The notes: a model not told the origin generated them from the sequence alone. A stretch of 10,521 nt of DNA from Pleionea sp041589565 (GCA_041589565.1 JBFHVL010000116.1:1-10521); one strand, 5' to 3'. Counted from the stretch's first letter, positions 1 to 6,611 are shown. Made by a program: numbers and translations.

Positions 1-213
1 ATTCAGCAAAGAATACTGGTTGAAAAACACCTGAAACTAGTACTGAAAGATTTAACGTCTGGCAATCTTGTCGATGCAATTCAGTTTTTTTCCAGTGAGG
101 AAATTCTTGATCAAGCACTAAAACAAGTGGAAATTGTTTATAAAATTGATATTAATGAATTTCGGGGGGAGTCTAGTTTACAGTTGATAATCGAGCAGAT
201 CCGGCAGATTTAA
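1..213 (+). CDS. recJ: Single-stranded-DNA-specific exonuclease RecJ, C-terminal end (5' partial)
   Basis: The reading frame is open from base 1 and ends at TAA 211-213, giving the last 70 residues. RecJ is a 5'-to-3' single-strand DNA exonuclease acting in recombination and mismatch repair. The DHH catalytic core lies outside the window, so the call rests on the C-terminal domain. The segment VDAIQFFSS followed by YKIDINEFRGESSLQLIIE resembles the conserved RecJ tail (a hydrophobic strand, then an N-x-(F/Y)-x-G-x-x-S-(L/V)-Q-L-(I/V)-I stretch). Gene order supports it, since recJ lies just upstream of prfB and lysS in E. coli and many gammaproteobacteria. Here two minus-strand genes are interposed. 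The frame ends normally with no sign of truncation, and a hairpin follows 12 nt after the stop. Confidence 0.85.
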   Translation: MQQRILVEKHLKLVLKDLTSGNLVDAIQFFSSEEILDQALKQVEIVYKIDINEFRGESSLQLIIEQIRQI

Positions 214-225
214 ACGCAGTATTAA

Positions 226-252
226 AGAGCAGTTACCTATGGTAACTGCTCT
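226..252. terminator. Hairpin between convergent recJ and small exported-protein gene
   Basis: A perfect 12-bp inverted repeat, AGAGCAGTTACC (226-237) and GGTAACTGCTCT (241-252), has a 3-nt TAT loop. It lies 12 nt after the recJ stop and 14 nt after the stop of the convergent minus-strand gene, so it probably ends both transcripts. Neither side carries a long T tract. The minus strand continues with TTAATA and the plus strand reaches TTTTACTTTT only about 12 nt later, so termination strength is uncertain. Confidence 0.65.
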
Positions 253-266
253 GAAACCAGTATGTT

Positions 267-635
267 TTACTTTTCGACGGATGTGATAATTTCCATGATA
301 TTTTTGTGCGATGCATTTGCCGCTCGGAGCTTCGTAACTTGACTTTGGCTAAGTCTAATTACCGAACCTCGATAAGGTTTGTTCATGAAGAAGTTCCAGT
401 CTTTTTTCTGAGGTTTATATGCAATGAATTTTAAAATCTTTGCTTCTTGGCACTGGCTCGGTGTTGGTCTAAATCCAAGTTTCTTCTCGTAAGCTTTGAT
501 CAATGACCTTTGAACAATTGACCCTTCATGTGTTCCTTTGAATTCACAAAATTCAGCGACAGAATACTCAACTTGTTCACTCGCATACAGTGCACAAGAC
601 GATATAAGCAGTAGAGATGCGGCTACTTCTTTCAT
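267..635 (-). CDS. Small exported protein of unknown function (122 aa)
   Basis: I do not recognise the family. The start is ATG 633-635 because AAGGAG lies 6 nt upstream and the protein then opens with a signal-like segment. An in-frame ATG at 728 would add 31 mostly polar residues and bury this segment. The N-terminus (MKEVAASLLLISSCALYA) is short and hydrophobic. It can be read as a signal-peptidase I site after Ala18 or as a marginal lipobox ISSC with Cys14, so periplasmic or lipoprotein is unresolved. The mature part has two cysteines, C30 and C62, that could form a disulfide, and is rich in Lys and Gln with no obvious membrane segment. It is convergent with recJ and shares its hairpin. 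Coding is supported by the good ribosome site and the signal-like start, not by homology. Confidence 0.65.
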   Translation of the reverse strand: MKEVAASLLLISSCALYASEQVEYSVAEFCEFKGTHEGSIVQRSLIKAYEKKLGFRPTPSQCQEAKILKFIAYKPQKKDWNFFMNKPYRGSVIRLSQSQVTKLRAANASHKNIMEIITSVEK

Positions 636-641
636 GGCAGA

Positions 642-647
642 CTCCTT
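642..647 (-). promoter_or_regulatory. Ribosome binding site deciding the start at 635
   Basis: Reads AAGGAG on the minus strand, 6 nt before ATG 633-635. This near-consensus site favours the internal ATG over the upstream ATG at 728, whose nearest purine run (GAGGA) is directly adjacent to the codon and too close. Confidence 0.75.
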
Positions 648-788
648 AGATTTGGCAGATGTTAACTTTAACTTGCAGACTGAGGACTTACCTTTACTCA
701 TACTTATAAGCGAGTGATCAGTTTTCATTCCTCAGGATTCAGTATGAGCCTCTATTTGAGTAACGTCATTTGATAGCTGTAAGCAGTT

Positions 789-822
789 GTAACCAAAGCA
801 GGCGATAGACATCTTTGGTAAC
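789..822. repeat. Imperfect inverted repeat in the intergenic region
   Basis: GTAACCAAAG (789-798) and CTTTGGTAAC (813-822) pair in 9 of 10 positions around a 14-nt centre. It sits about 150 nt upstream of the small exported-protein gene and just past the lipoprotein gene on the minus strand. No T tract follows on either strand, so it reads more like a possible operator or a processed hairpin than a terminator. The intergenic stretch 636-922 holds this repeat and the AT-rich hairpin at 843-871 and nothing else that I can support. Confidence 0.3.
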
Positions 823-842
823 TCTCATCTAATTATCGTAAT

Positions 843-871
843 AAAAACTCGATGAAAGTGTTTCAGTTTTT
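843..871 (-). terminator. Possible weak terminator of the lipoprotein gene
   Basis: On the minus strand AAAAACT (871-865) can pair with AGTTTTT (849-843), enclosing an inner GAAA-CAC-TTTC hairpin. The second arm ends in a run of T. It lies about 50 nt past the stop of the lipoprotein gene at 923. The stem is AT-rich and interrupted by four unpaired bases, so this is a tentative call. Confidence 0.3.
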
Positions 872-922
872 ACACATTAATTAGTTGAAAGGTTTGTCAG
901 TGTCGTTTTTGAATATCTGGCA

Positions 923-1348
923 TTAGCCTTGCTTTGGGTTAGCAGTTTGCTTTAAGAATTCACCGCAGTAGTTTTTATCTCCTTGCCACTGTAAATTGAG
1001 AACATTGTGTTTTTCAGAGTCTGTGGTAGCTCTGAGTTGGCAAGTATCCGGTTCAGAGGACAGTGGAAAGGAAACACCAATACCGAAAAAAGAGCCGCGA
1101 CCACCCGTTCCTGAACCAATTGATACACGAGACTGACTGCCGTCATCTTCTTGCTTGTTCCATTCGACGAATTGCTGGCCGTTTGCCTCAAATTGCCGAT
1201 TAGGGACTCCCCATAGGGCAATTAACTGCTGTAGGGTAAGTCCATTGAATTGGGAAAGCTGTTGATCAACGTCCTGTTTAGAGTAAGTTGCACAGGCGGT
1301 GAGGTAGGAGAACACTCCACACACGAGAAGATTTTTAAATATTTTCAT
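923..1348 (-). CDS. Small outer-membrane-type lipoprotein of unknown function (141 aa)
   Basis: The start is ATG 1346-1348, preceded by AGAGGT 6 nt upstream. An upstream GTG-type or longer start would hide the signal peptide. Residues 1-19 form a lipoprotein signal peptide (two Lys, hydrophobic core, lipobox L16-T-A-C19). Residue +2 after the cysteine is Ala, not Asp, which by the Lol rule predicts transfer to the outer membrane. Residues 35-66 (LTLQQLIALWGVPNRQFE, then QQFVEWNK) have the shape seen in many small proteobacterial lipoproteins: helix, GxP turn, then a strand with an aromatic-Glu-Trp. A Gly/Ser-rich stretch follows at about 76-97. Cysteines C103 and C128 in the last third probably form a disulfide. 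Similar small lipoproteins of unknown function are common. I cannot name this one. It is divergent from prfB, with 100 nt between their starts. Confidence 0.75.
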   Translation of the reverse strand: MKIFKNLLVCGVFSYLTACATYSKQDVDQQLSQFNGLTLQQLIALWGVPNRQFEANGQQFVEWNKQEDDGSQSRVSIGSGTGGRGSFFGIGVSFPLSSEPDTCQLRATTDSEKHNVLNLQWQGDKNYCGEFLKQTANPKQG

Positions 1349-1354
1349 AGTTTT

Positions 1355-1360
1355 ACCTCT
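1355..1360 (-). promoter_or_regulatory. Ribosome binding site deciding the lipoprotein start
   Basis: Reads AGAGGT on the minus strand, 6 nt before ATG 1346-1348. It supports the start that leaves the lipoprotein signal peptide at the N-terminus. Confidence 0.65.
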
Positions 1361-1448
1361 TATTCTCTTGACCCACTGTCGCAACAGGATGGCTTTTTGT
1401 ACAATAGCGCCTTTTCGCATTTATTAAAAGTGACTGGTTAGCCGTTTT

Positions 1449-2547
1449 ATGATTGAAGTCAATGCATTACGAGAGAAGATAAAAGAATTGGGTGCTCGCA
1501 ACGACGAGCTTAGGGGGTACCTTTGACTTCGAAACTAAATACGAAAGGTTGGTCGAAGTAGAGCGAGAGCTGGAAGACCCCGAAGTTTGGAATGAACCCG
1601 ACAAGGCGCAAGCTTTGGGTAAAGAAAGAGCTTCCCTGGAGTTAGTGGTTAATACTTTTAATAACTTGAAGCAGGGGTTGACCGATTGTGCCGATTTACT
1701 TGAACTCGCGCTTGAGGAGGACGATGAAGAAAGTCTAACCGAAGTTGAAGGCGAGCTAGGTGATCTGGAAAAGCAGCTCGAAACCCTGGAATTTCGACGG
1801 ATGTTTGCGGGACCTAATGACGCGGCGGACTGCTATGTGGACATACAGGCGGGTTCTGGAGGCACCGAAGCTCAGGACTGGGCCAATATGCTGCTGCGTA
1901 TGTATTTACGCTGGGGTGAGGCCAAAGGCTTTAAAACCGAGTTGATGGAGGTTTCTGAAGGAGAGGTGGCTGGAATTAAAAGTGCTACCATCAAGTTCAG
2001 TGGGGAATACGCCTATGGCTGGTTGCGCACTGAGACTGGAGTTCATCGACTGGTACGTAAATCGCCATTTGATTCAGGTAATCGTCGCCACACATCGTTT
2101 GCGTCGGCGTTTGTGTACCCGGAAATCGAAGAAGACATTGAAATCGATATTAATCCTGCGGACTTACGCATCGACACCTATCGGGCCAGTGGCGCGGGTG
2201 GTCAGCACGTTAACAAAACCGACTCTGCGGTTCGAATTACCCACTTACCCACCAATACGGTGGTTCAATGTCAAAATGACCGTTCGCAGCACAAAAACAA
2301 AGATCAGGCCATGAAGCTGTTAAAAGCTAAGCTTTATGAGCTCGAAATGATGAAGCAGAACGAAGAAAAGCAGGCACTGGAAGAAACCAAGTCGGATATC
2401 GGCTGGGGCAGCCAAATACGTTCTTATGTATTGGACGATGCCAGAATCAAGGATTTGCGGACAGGAGTTGAAAATCGCAACACCCAGGCTGTTCTGGATG
2501 GCGATTTAGATCGTTTTATAGAGGCAAGCCTGAAGGCTGGACTTTAA
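1449..2547 (+). CDS. prfB: Peptide chain release factor 2 (RF2), with programmed +1 frameshift
   Basis: RF2 recognises UAA and UGA in the ribosomal A site and triggers peptidyl-tRNA hydrolysis. Translation starts at ATG 1449 and runs 25 codons to CTT 1521-1523. The next in-frame codon is TGA 1524-1526. A +1 shift that skips T1524 continues from GAC 1525 to TAA 2545-2547, giving 25 + 340 = 365 residues, the same length as E. coli RF2. The anticodon-like SPF tripeptide is at 205-207 (UGA/UAA reading) and the catalytic GGQ at 250-252. Residue 246 is Ala, as in most bacteria, whereas E. coli K-12 has Thr. A conserved DIQAGSGGTEAQDW block lies in the domain before SPF. The ribosome site before ATG 1449 is weak, and an in-frame TGA at 1431 limits any upstream extension. 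lysS follows 23 nt after the stop, as in E. coli, so the two are probably cotranscribed. Expression is autoregulated through the frameshift. Confidence 0.97.
1509..1527 (+). promoter_or_regulatory. prfB +1 programmed frameshift site
   Basis: The element reads CTT AGG GGG TAC CTT TGA C in frame 0. It has a Shine-Dalgarno-like AGGGGG (1512-1517) inside the coding sequence, a 3-nt spacer, the slippery CTT (1521-1523), the UGA stop (1524-1526) and a following C that makes UGA a poor stop. These are the known parts of the bacterial RF2 frameshift signal. When RF2 is scarce, UGA is read slowly and the Leu tRNA slips from CUU to UUU, so the ribosome makes more RF2. The spacer codon is TAC where E. 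coli has TAT, a change that does not touch the known elements. Confidence 0.96.
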
Positions 2548-2570
2548 CTACTACCTAATTGAGAAATACG

Positions 2571-4106
2571 ATGACCGATCAGATCCAACAAGATGAAAAT
2601 AAATTAATTGCCGAGCGACGCAGCAAACTGGAAAACATTCGAAAGAATTGCAAAGCAAACGGCCACCCAAATGATTTCCATCGCGAGCATTATGCCGGTG
2701 ATTTACAAGTGGAGTTTGAGGCTACCTCAAAAGAAGAGCTGGCTGAACTGAATAAGGAGGTGAGCGTTGCAGGTCGCTTAATGGCGAAGCGAGGCCCATT
2801 TTTTGTATTACAGGACATGAAAGGGCAAATTCAAGCTTATGCCAGTAAAGAGGTTCAGAAAGACATCAAAGAACGCTGGGGTGAGCTGGATATTGGTGAC
2901 ATCATCGGAGTGAAAGGCTCGCTTAAACGCTCCGGTAAAGGTGATTTATTTGTTGGTATGGATGAGTACCAGCTTCTAACTAAGTCTTTACGTCCGTTGC
3001 CCGACAAATTTGCTGGCCTTAAGGATCAAGAATTGAAATACCGTCAGCGCTATGTAGATTTGATCACGAATAATAAAACGCGCGAAAACTTCCTGATCCG
3101 CAGTAAAGTGGTGGACGGCATTCGCAAGTTTCTTATTGAGCGCGACTACCTCGAAGTTGAAACGCCCATGCTTCAGGTGATCCCGGGTGGCGCTACTGCC
3201 AAGCCGTTTGTGACCCATCATAATGCGATGGACATTGATATGTACCTGCGCATTGCACCAGAGCTTTATTTGAAACGTCTGGTTGTTGGCGGATTCGAGC
3301 GAGTGTTTGAAATTAATCGCAACTTCCGTAATGAAGGCCTTTCAACTCGTCATAATCCAGAGTTCACCATGTTGGAGTTTTATCAGGCTTATGCGGACTA
3401 TCACGATCTGATGAATTTAACCGAGGATATGCTTCGTACATTGGCTCAAGACATCTTAGGCACGACTACCATTATTAACACGGTAAAAGATGACGAAGGT
3501 AATGTGACCGAAACCATTGAGTATGATTTTGGCCAGCCATTCACTCGCATGAGCATGGTTGAAGCCATTCTTAAATACAATCCAGACTTTGATAAAACTG
3601 TGTTTGAAAATGCAGAGCAAAACCTGGAGCAACTCATTGCCTACGCTAAACAGGTGGGTGTAAAAATTCCTGAAGGTAACGTTTGGGGCGCGGGTAAATA
3701 TCTTACCGAGATTTTTGAAGCTACCGCTGAACATATGCTTATCCAGCCAACATTTATTACTGAGTATCCGTGGGAAGTATCACCGCTGGCGCGTCGTAAT
3801 GATGACAATCCCTTTGTTACCGACAGGTTTGAGTTCTTTGTTGGTGGTCGTGAATTAGCGAATGGGTTCTCAGAGTTGAATGATGCCGAAGATCAGGCTG
3901 CTCGCTTCCGCAAACAGGTAGAAGAGAAAGAGTCGGGTGATGACGAGGCTATGCATTATGACGACGATTATGTCCGTGCTCTTGAGTTTGGTCTGCCGCC
4001 GACGGCTGGTGAAGGTATCGGGATCGACCGTTTGGTTATGTTATTTACTGACTCACCAACCATTAAAGATGTGATTTTATTTCCGCATATGCGACCACTC
4101 GCGTAA
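2571..4106 (+). CDS. lysS: Lysyl-tRNA synthetase, class II
   Basis: Attaches lysine to tRNA-Lys in the cytoplasm (511 aa; E. coli LysS is about 505). The start is ATG 2571 with a weak GAGA 6 nt upstream. A TTG at 2559 in the same frame would add only four residues and has no better ribosome site. The N-terminal OB-fold (about 60-150, with VSVAGRLMAKRGPFFVLQD) binds the anticodon. Class II motif 1 is near 190-210 (FLIERDYLEVETPML, then the lysine-specific GGATAKPF from residue 206). Motif 2 is at about 245-270 (FRNEGLSTRHNPEFTMLEF, Arg253 contacting ATP). Motif 3 is near 475-510 (GEGIGIDRL with Arg487, then the HMRPLA tail). All three motifs look intact, so the enzyme should be active. It lies 23 nt downstream of prfB and is followed by a hairpin. 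Confidence 0.97.
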   Translation: MTDQIQQDENKLIAERRSKLENIRKNCKANGHPNDFHREHYAGDLQVEFEATSKEELAELNKEVSVAGRLMAKRGPFFVLQDMKGQIQAYASKEVQKDIKERWGELDIGDIIGVKGSLKRSGKGDLFVGMDEYQLLTKSLRPLPDKFAGLKDQELKYRQRYVDLITNNKTRENFLIRSKVVDGIRKFLIERDYLEVETPMLQVIPGGATAKPFVTHHNAMDIDMYLRIAPELYLKRLVVGGFERVFEINRNFRNEGLSTRHNPEFTMLEFYQAYADYHDLMNLTEDMLRTLAQDILGTTTIINTVKDDEGNVTETIEYDFGQPFTRMSMVEAILKYNPDFDKTVFENAEQNLEQLIAYAKQVGVKIPEGNVWGAGKYLTEIFEATAEHMLIQPTFITEYPWEVSPLARRNDDNPFVTDRFEFFVGGRELANGFSELNDAEDQAARFRKQVEEKESGDDEAMHYDDDYVRALEFGLPPTAGEGIGIDRLVMLFTDSPTIKDVILFPHMRPLA

Positions 4107-4118
4107 AGTAGTTTTAAC

Positions 4119-4141
4119 AAGGGGAGTCGACCACTCCCCTT
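4119..4141 (+). terminator. Terminator-like hairpin after lysS
   Basis: AAGGGGAGT (4119-4127) and ACTCCCCTT (4133-4141) form a perfect 9-bp GC-rich stem with a CGACC loop, 12 nt after the lysS stop. The T run is short (CTTTAAAA), so read-through into the small membrane-protein gene 15 nt further on is possible. Confidence 0.65.
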
Positions 4142-4156
4142 TAAAAGGTGTATACA

Positions 4157-4543
4157 ATGTCATTTGTTACTCGTACCAATTGGGTCATCATATTATTTAC
4201 TAGCCTCGCAATTTTGGGTTATTGGCAATTAGGGATCGGACCCAACCATTTAGTCTGGATGGATCTGGTGACTTTTGGTGGAGTCATTGCGTTGCAGGCT
4301 GCCTTGCTTTTCAAGTTACGCAGTTTATATGGATTTTCTCTGGTACTGCTTTATACCCTTGCCTTAATTCAAGGCTTAAAGATTATGCTGTCTTTAGGTT
4401 CTTTAGATTCACTATTAGCGGTTGTTTCTCTAATTATTCATATTTTCCTCATATTCTATTTTATCGGCGTACGCGGCTATTTACGGTCAAACCGAGGTCG
4501 AGTAGCCATGGGCTTTTCTCCAGACGCTGATAGCAGCCAGTAG
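4157..4543 (+). CDS. Small multi-pass inner-membrane protein of unknown function (128 aa)
   Basis: The family is not recognised. The start is ATG 4157 because AAAAGG (4143-4148) lies 8 nt upstream. A GTG at 4148 in the same frame overlaps that ribosome site and is less likely. Three to four hydrophobic helices are visible: about residues 9-27 (WVIILFTSLAILGYWQLGI), 32-52 (LVWMDLVTFGGVIALQAALL), 57-80 (GFSLVLLYTLALIQGL) and 84-108 (LLAVVSLIIHIFLIFYFIGV). The tail after the last helix is basic (RGYLRSNRGR), which by the positive-inside rule suggests a cytoplasmic C-terminus. It sits between the lysS hairpin and a 199-nt gap before the HD-GYP gene, so it may be transcribed alone or by read-through from lysS. 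No enzyme or transporter motif is visible. Confidence 0.7.
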   Translation: MSFVTRTNWVIILFTSLAILGYWQLGIGPNHLVWMDLVTFGGVIALQAALLFKLRSLYGFSLVLLYTLALIQGLKIMLSLGSLDSLLAVVSLIIHIFLIFYFIGVRGYLRSNRGRVAMGFSPDADSSQ

Positions 4544-4700
4544 TTTTATTTATATTTCAAAGTGTTAGCTGATATAACAAGTAATTACTTTATGCTTTCT
4601 ACTGGGTTCTCTTCGCTGCCGGTGCATTTGGACCGAAATTACTAAGCAAAACATCTCAAATATCGTACACTTTAATTAGATGGAGTTGAGATAAACCTTA

Positions 4701-4740
4701 ATTGGCGACGCTGCCAATGCGAGGAATAACCAGGGGCAGC
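4701..4740 (+). promoter_or_regulatory. Two mutually exclusive short stems before the HD-GYP start
   Basis: ATTGGC (4701-4706) can pair with GCCAAT (4713-4718). Alternatively GCTGCC (4710-4715) can pair with GGCAGC (4735-4740), which would trap the AGGGG ribosome site. The two stems share bases 4713-4715, so only one can form at a time. This could be a translational switch or chance. Stems of 6 bp are short. The rest of the gap 4544-4700 is AT-rich with no promoter I can support. Confidence 0.25.
4732..4736 (+). promoter_or_regulatory. Ribosome binding site for the GTG start at 4743
   Basis: AGGGG lies 6 nt before GTG 4743-4745. The GTG is the first start codon in this open frame, and the site supports it as the real start. 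Confidence 0.6.
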
Positions 4741-4742
4741 AA

Positions 4743-6563
4743 GTGTACGACTTGATTATCGCCACCAATTCATTGATATTACAGCACCGGCTTCAGGCTA
4801 TTTGTCCGGAGATATGTTCTTGCTTTTTACTCGCTGATGACCAACCCATTCCTCCCTCGACCGCTGCAGTCTTTATCGATAGTGAACAAAACTATACACC
4901 AGGTTTTTCACTGTCCCATTACAGCGGACTAATTTTCACTTCCCAAGCCGAAGAGTACAGTGACGGTACTTTTCATTTGACGTTTTCGGCCAATGAATGG
5001 AAACAATTGTTTAGGTTGGTAAGGAAATTTGCGGAACAAAGTAGCCAATTACGTCAGCAGCAACAGTTAAATCATGAGATGACTCAAATTGGAATTGCTT
5101 TGTCTTCAGAAAAAGAATTATCCAAACTATTGTCCATGATCCTTGAAGAGGGGCGAAGTCTTGCTCATTGTGAAGCTGCATCTTTATACCTGGTTGACCG
5201 CAGCGACAAAGATAATCCTTTTTTGAAATTTATGTTATTTCAAAATGAACGTTTAGATGTACCTTTCGAAGAAAAAACATTTCCGCTTAATCATAATTCC
5301 ATGACCGGATATGTCGCACTAACCAATCAGGTTTTGAACATTCCGGACGTGTATCAAATCGACGAAGCATCCCCTTATATTTTTGATGATTCCTTTGATC
5401 GTCAATATAGTTATCGAACTCGTGAAGTTTTGACCATTCCTATGCGAAATCATCGTGATGAAACCATAGGGGTTCTACAGTTTTTAAACCGTAAAGAAGA
5501 ACAGTTTCAGGGCAAAGCCTTTGAAGTTGGTATTTGTGATTTGTTGATGGCTCTGGCCAGTCAGTCTGCGGTTGCTATTGATAACAGTTTGTTGATCGAA
5601 AATATTCGTGATTTATTTGAAGGCTTTGTCTCAGCTTCCGTCACCGCAATTGAAGCTCGAGATCCGATCACCAGTGGACATTCATTTCGAGTCGCGGACT
5701 ACAGTTGCTTGCTGGCAGAAAAGCTTTCTATGCATCCTGGCTTGAAAGCTCAGCAGCTTACCGGATCAGAAATGAGAGAGCTACGATACGCTGCTTTGTT
5801 GCATGACTTTGGCAAGGTGGGAGTGCGTGAGAATGTGTTGCAGAAAGCGAAAAAACTCAATCCAATGGAGCTTGAGCTTGTTAGAGCACGTATACACTGG
5901 TTTAAAGAAAAACTTAGAGCAGATTTTTATCAGGCTGCTTTAGAGTACGAAAAAGACAAAAGTTTTAAAAACCAAGAGCAATATGAAGATCAACTGAACC
6001 GGCATGAACAACAACTTGCACAGCTGGAAGTTTATCTGGACATTGTTGAAGAGGCCAATGAACCCAGCGTGTTACCAAAAGATCACCTGGAAAAACTTGA
6101 AACCTTAAAGTCACTATCATTTGAAGTTAATTCAGGCTTCAACCCTTTGATAACTGAACAGGAGTTTCTCGCGCTTTCAGTAACCAAAGGAAGTTTGACT
6201 CCTAAAGAAAGAAGTGAAATTCAGTCGCATGTAAATCATACTTTCGAGTTTTTAAAACGCATACCCTGGACACAGGACTTACAAAATATTCCGATAATTG
6301 CCAGTGCCCATCACGAAAAGCTGGATGGAAGCGGCTATCCGTTTGGATTAACTGCCGAAGATATTCCTATTCAAACGCGCATGATGACCATCGCCGATAT
6401 TTACGATGCACTCACTGCCGCCGACCGGCCGTATAAACCTGCACTTCCTCATGAAAAAGCGTTGAGTATTTTGATAGATGAAGCAGAGCTAGGTAAGCTA
6501 GACCGACAACTGGTGAGTTTATTTATTGATTCTAAAGCTTACCTTTTAGAGCAGAAGTCATGA
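4743..6563 (+). CDS. GAF + HD-GYP protein, predicted c-di-GMP phosphodiesterase
   Basis: A 606-aa cytoplasmic signalling protein predicted to hydrolyse cyclic di-GMP. Residues 1-110 form a divergent N-terminal domain of uncertain type, with alternating strands and helices that recall a degenerate receiver fold, ending in a Gln-rich helix. A GAF sensor domain spans about 118-285 (NSMTGYVALTNQVLNIPDVY, then YRTREVLTIPMRN and IGVLQFLNR). The HD-GYP domain spans about 295-600. Its metal-binding set appears complete: H313 (GHSFRVA), H354-D355 (LLHDFGK), H496, H523-H524-E525, GYP 531-533 and D552 (ADIYDALTAADRPYK). Unusually, D355 and H496 are 141 residues apart, against about 28 in ordinary HD-GYP domains. 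The extra ~110 residues are rich in Glu, Lys and Gln and look like a helical coiled-coil insertion. The start is GTG with an AGGGG site. It lies 57 nt upstream of an adenylate cyclase gene, suggesting linked c-di-GMP and cAMP signalling. The substrate is inferred from the family. Confidence 0.9.
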   Translation: MYDLIIATNSLILQHRLQAICPEICSCFLLADDQPIPPSTAAVFIDSEQNYTPGFSLSHYSGLIFTSQAEEYSDGTFHLTFSANEWKQLFRLVRKFAEQSSQLRQQQQLNHEMTQIGIALSSEKELSKLLSMILEEGRSLAHCEAASLYLVDRSDKDNPFLKFMLFQNERLDVPFEEKTFPLNHNSMTGYVALTNQVLNIPDVYQIDEASPYIFDDSFDRQYSYRTREVLTIPMRNHRDETIGVLQFLNRKEEQFQGKAFEVGICDLLMALASQSAVAIDNSLLIENIRDLFEGFVSASVTAIEARDPITSGHSFRVADYSCLLAEKLSMHPGLKAQQLTGSEMRELRYAALLHDFGKVGVRENVLQKAKKLNPMELELVRARIHWFKEKLRADFYQAALEYEKDKSFKNQEQYEDQLNRHEQQLAQLEVYLDIVEEANEPSVLPKDHLEKLETLKSLSFEVNSGFNPLITEQEFLALSVTKGSLTPKERSEIQSHVNHTFEFLKRIPWTQDLQNIPIIASAHHEKLDGSGYPFGLTAEDIPIQTRMMTIADIYDALTAADRPYKPALPHEKALSILIDEAELGKLDRQLVSLFIDSKAYLLEQKS

Positions 6564-6611
6564 TGATATGAAATTAAACTGTATGCTTTTGAGATTATTA
6601 AAATAATAAGC

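Noticed and set aside
636..728. N-terminal extension of the small exported protein to an ATG at 728
   Set aside because: It would bury the signal-like segment behind 31 polar residues. The ATG at 635 has a near-consensus ribosome site at the right distance, while the one at 728 does not.
1400..1405. TACAAT as a -10 box for prfB
   Set aside because: No acceptable -35 sits at 16-18 nt. The nearest TTGACC (1368-1373) is 26 nt away.
1349..1420. Longer start for the lipoprotein at 1420
   Set aside because: It would place 24 basic residues before the lipobox signal peptide. AGAGGT supports the start at 1348.
1492..1524. Start of RF2 inside the second frame at 1492
   Set aside because: The first frame from ATG 1449 gives the conserved RF2 N-terminus and the known frameshift signal, and the total length then matches E. 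coli exactly.
1760..2314. Plus-strand open frames in other frames inside prfB (1760-1945, 1982-2314)
   Set aside because: They are out-of-frame shadows of the RF2 coding sequence.
2559..2570. TTG start of lysS at 2559
   Set aside because: It adds only four residues with no better ribosome site than ATG 2571.
2988..3734. Minus-strand open frames within lysS (2988-3221, 3446-3637, 3456-3734)
   Set aside because: They lie entirely inside a well-supported conserved gene and show no family motifs or ribosome sites.
4544..4742. c-di-GMP riboswitch in the leader of the HD-GYP gene
   Set aside because: I looked for the conserved GEMM-type core and did not see it. Only the short stems at 4701-4740 are present.
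6595..6609. TTATTA-AAA-TAATAA inverted repeat between the HD-GYP and cyclase genes
   Set aside because: It is made only of A and T in an AT-rich gap, so it is likely by chance and too weak for a terminator stem.
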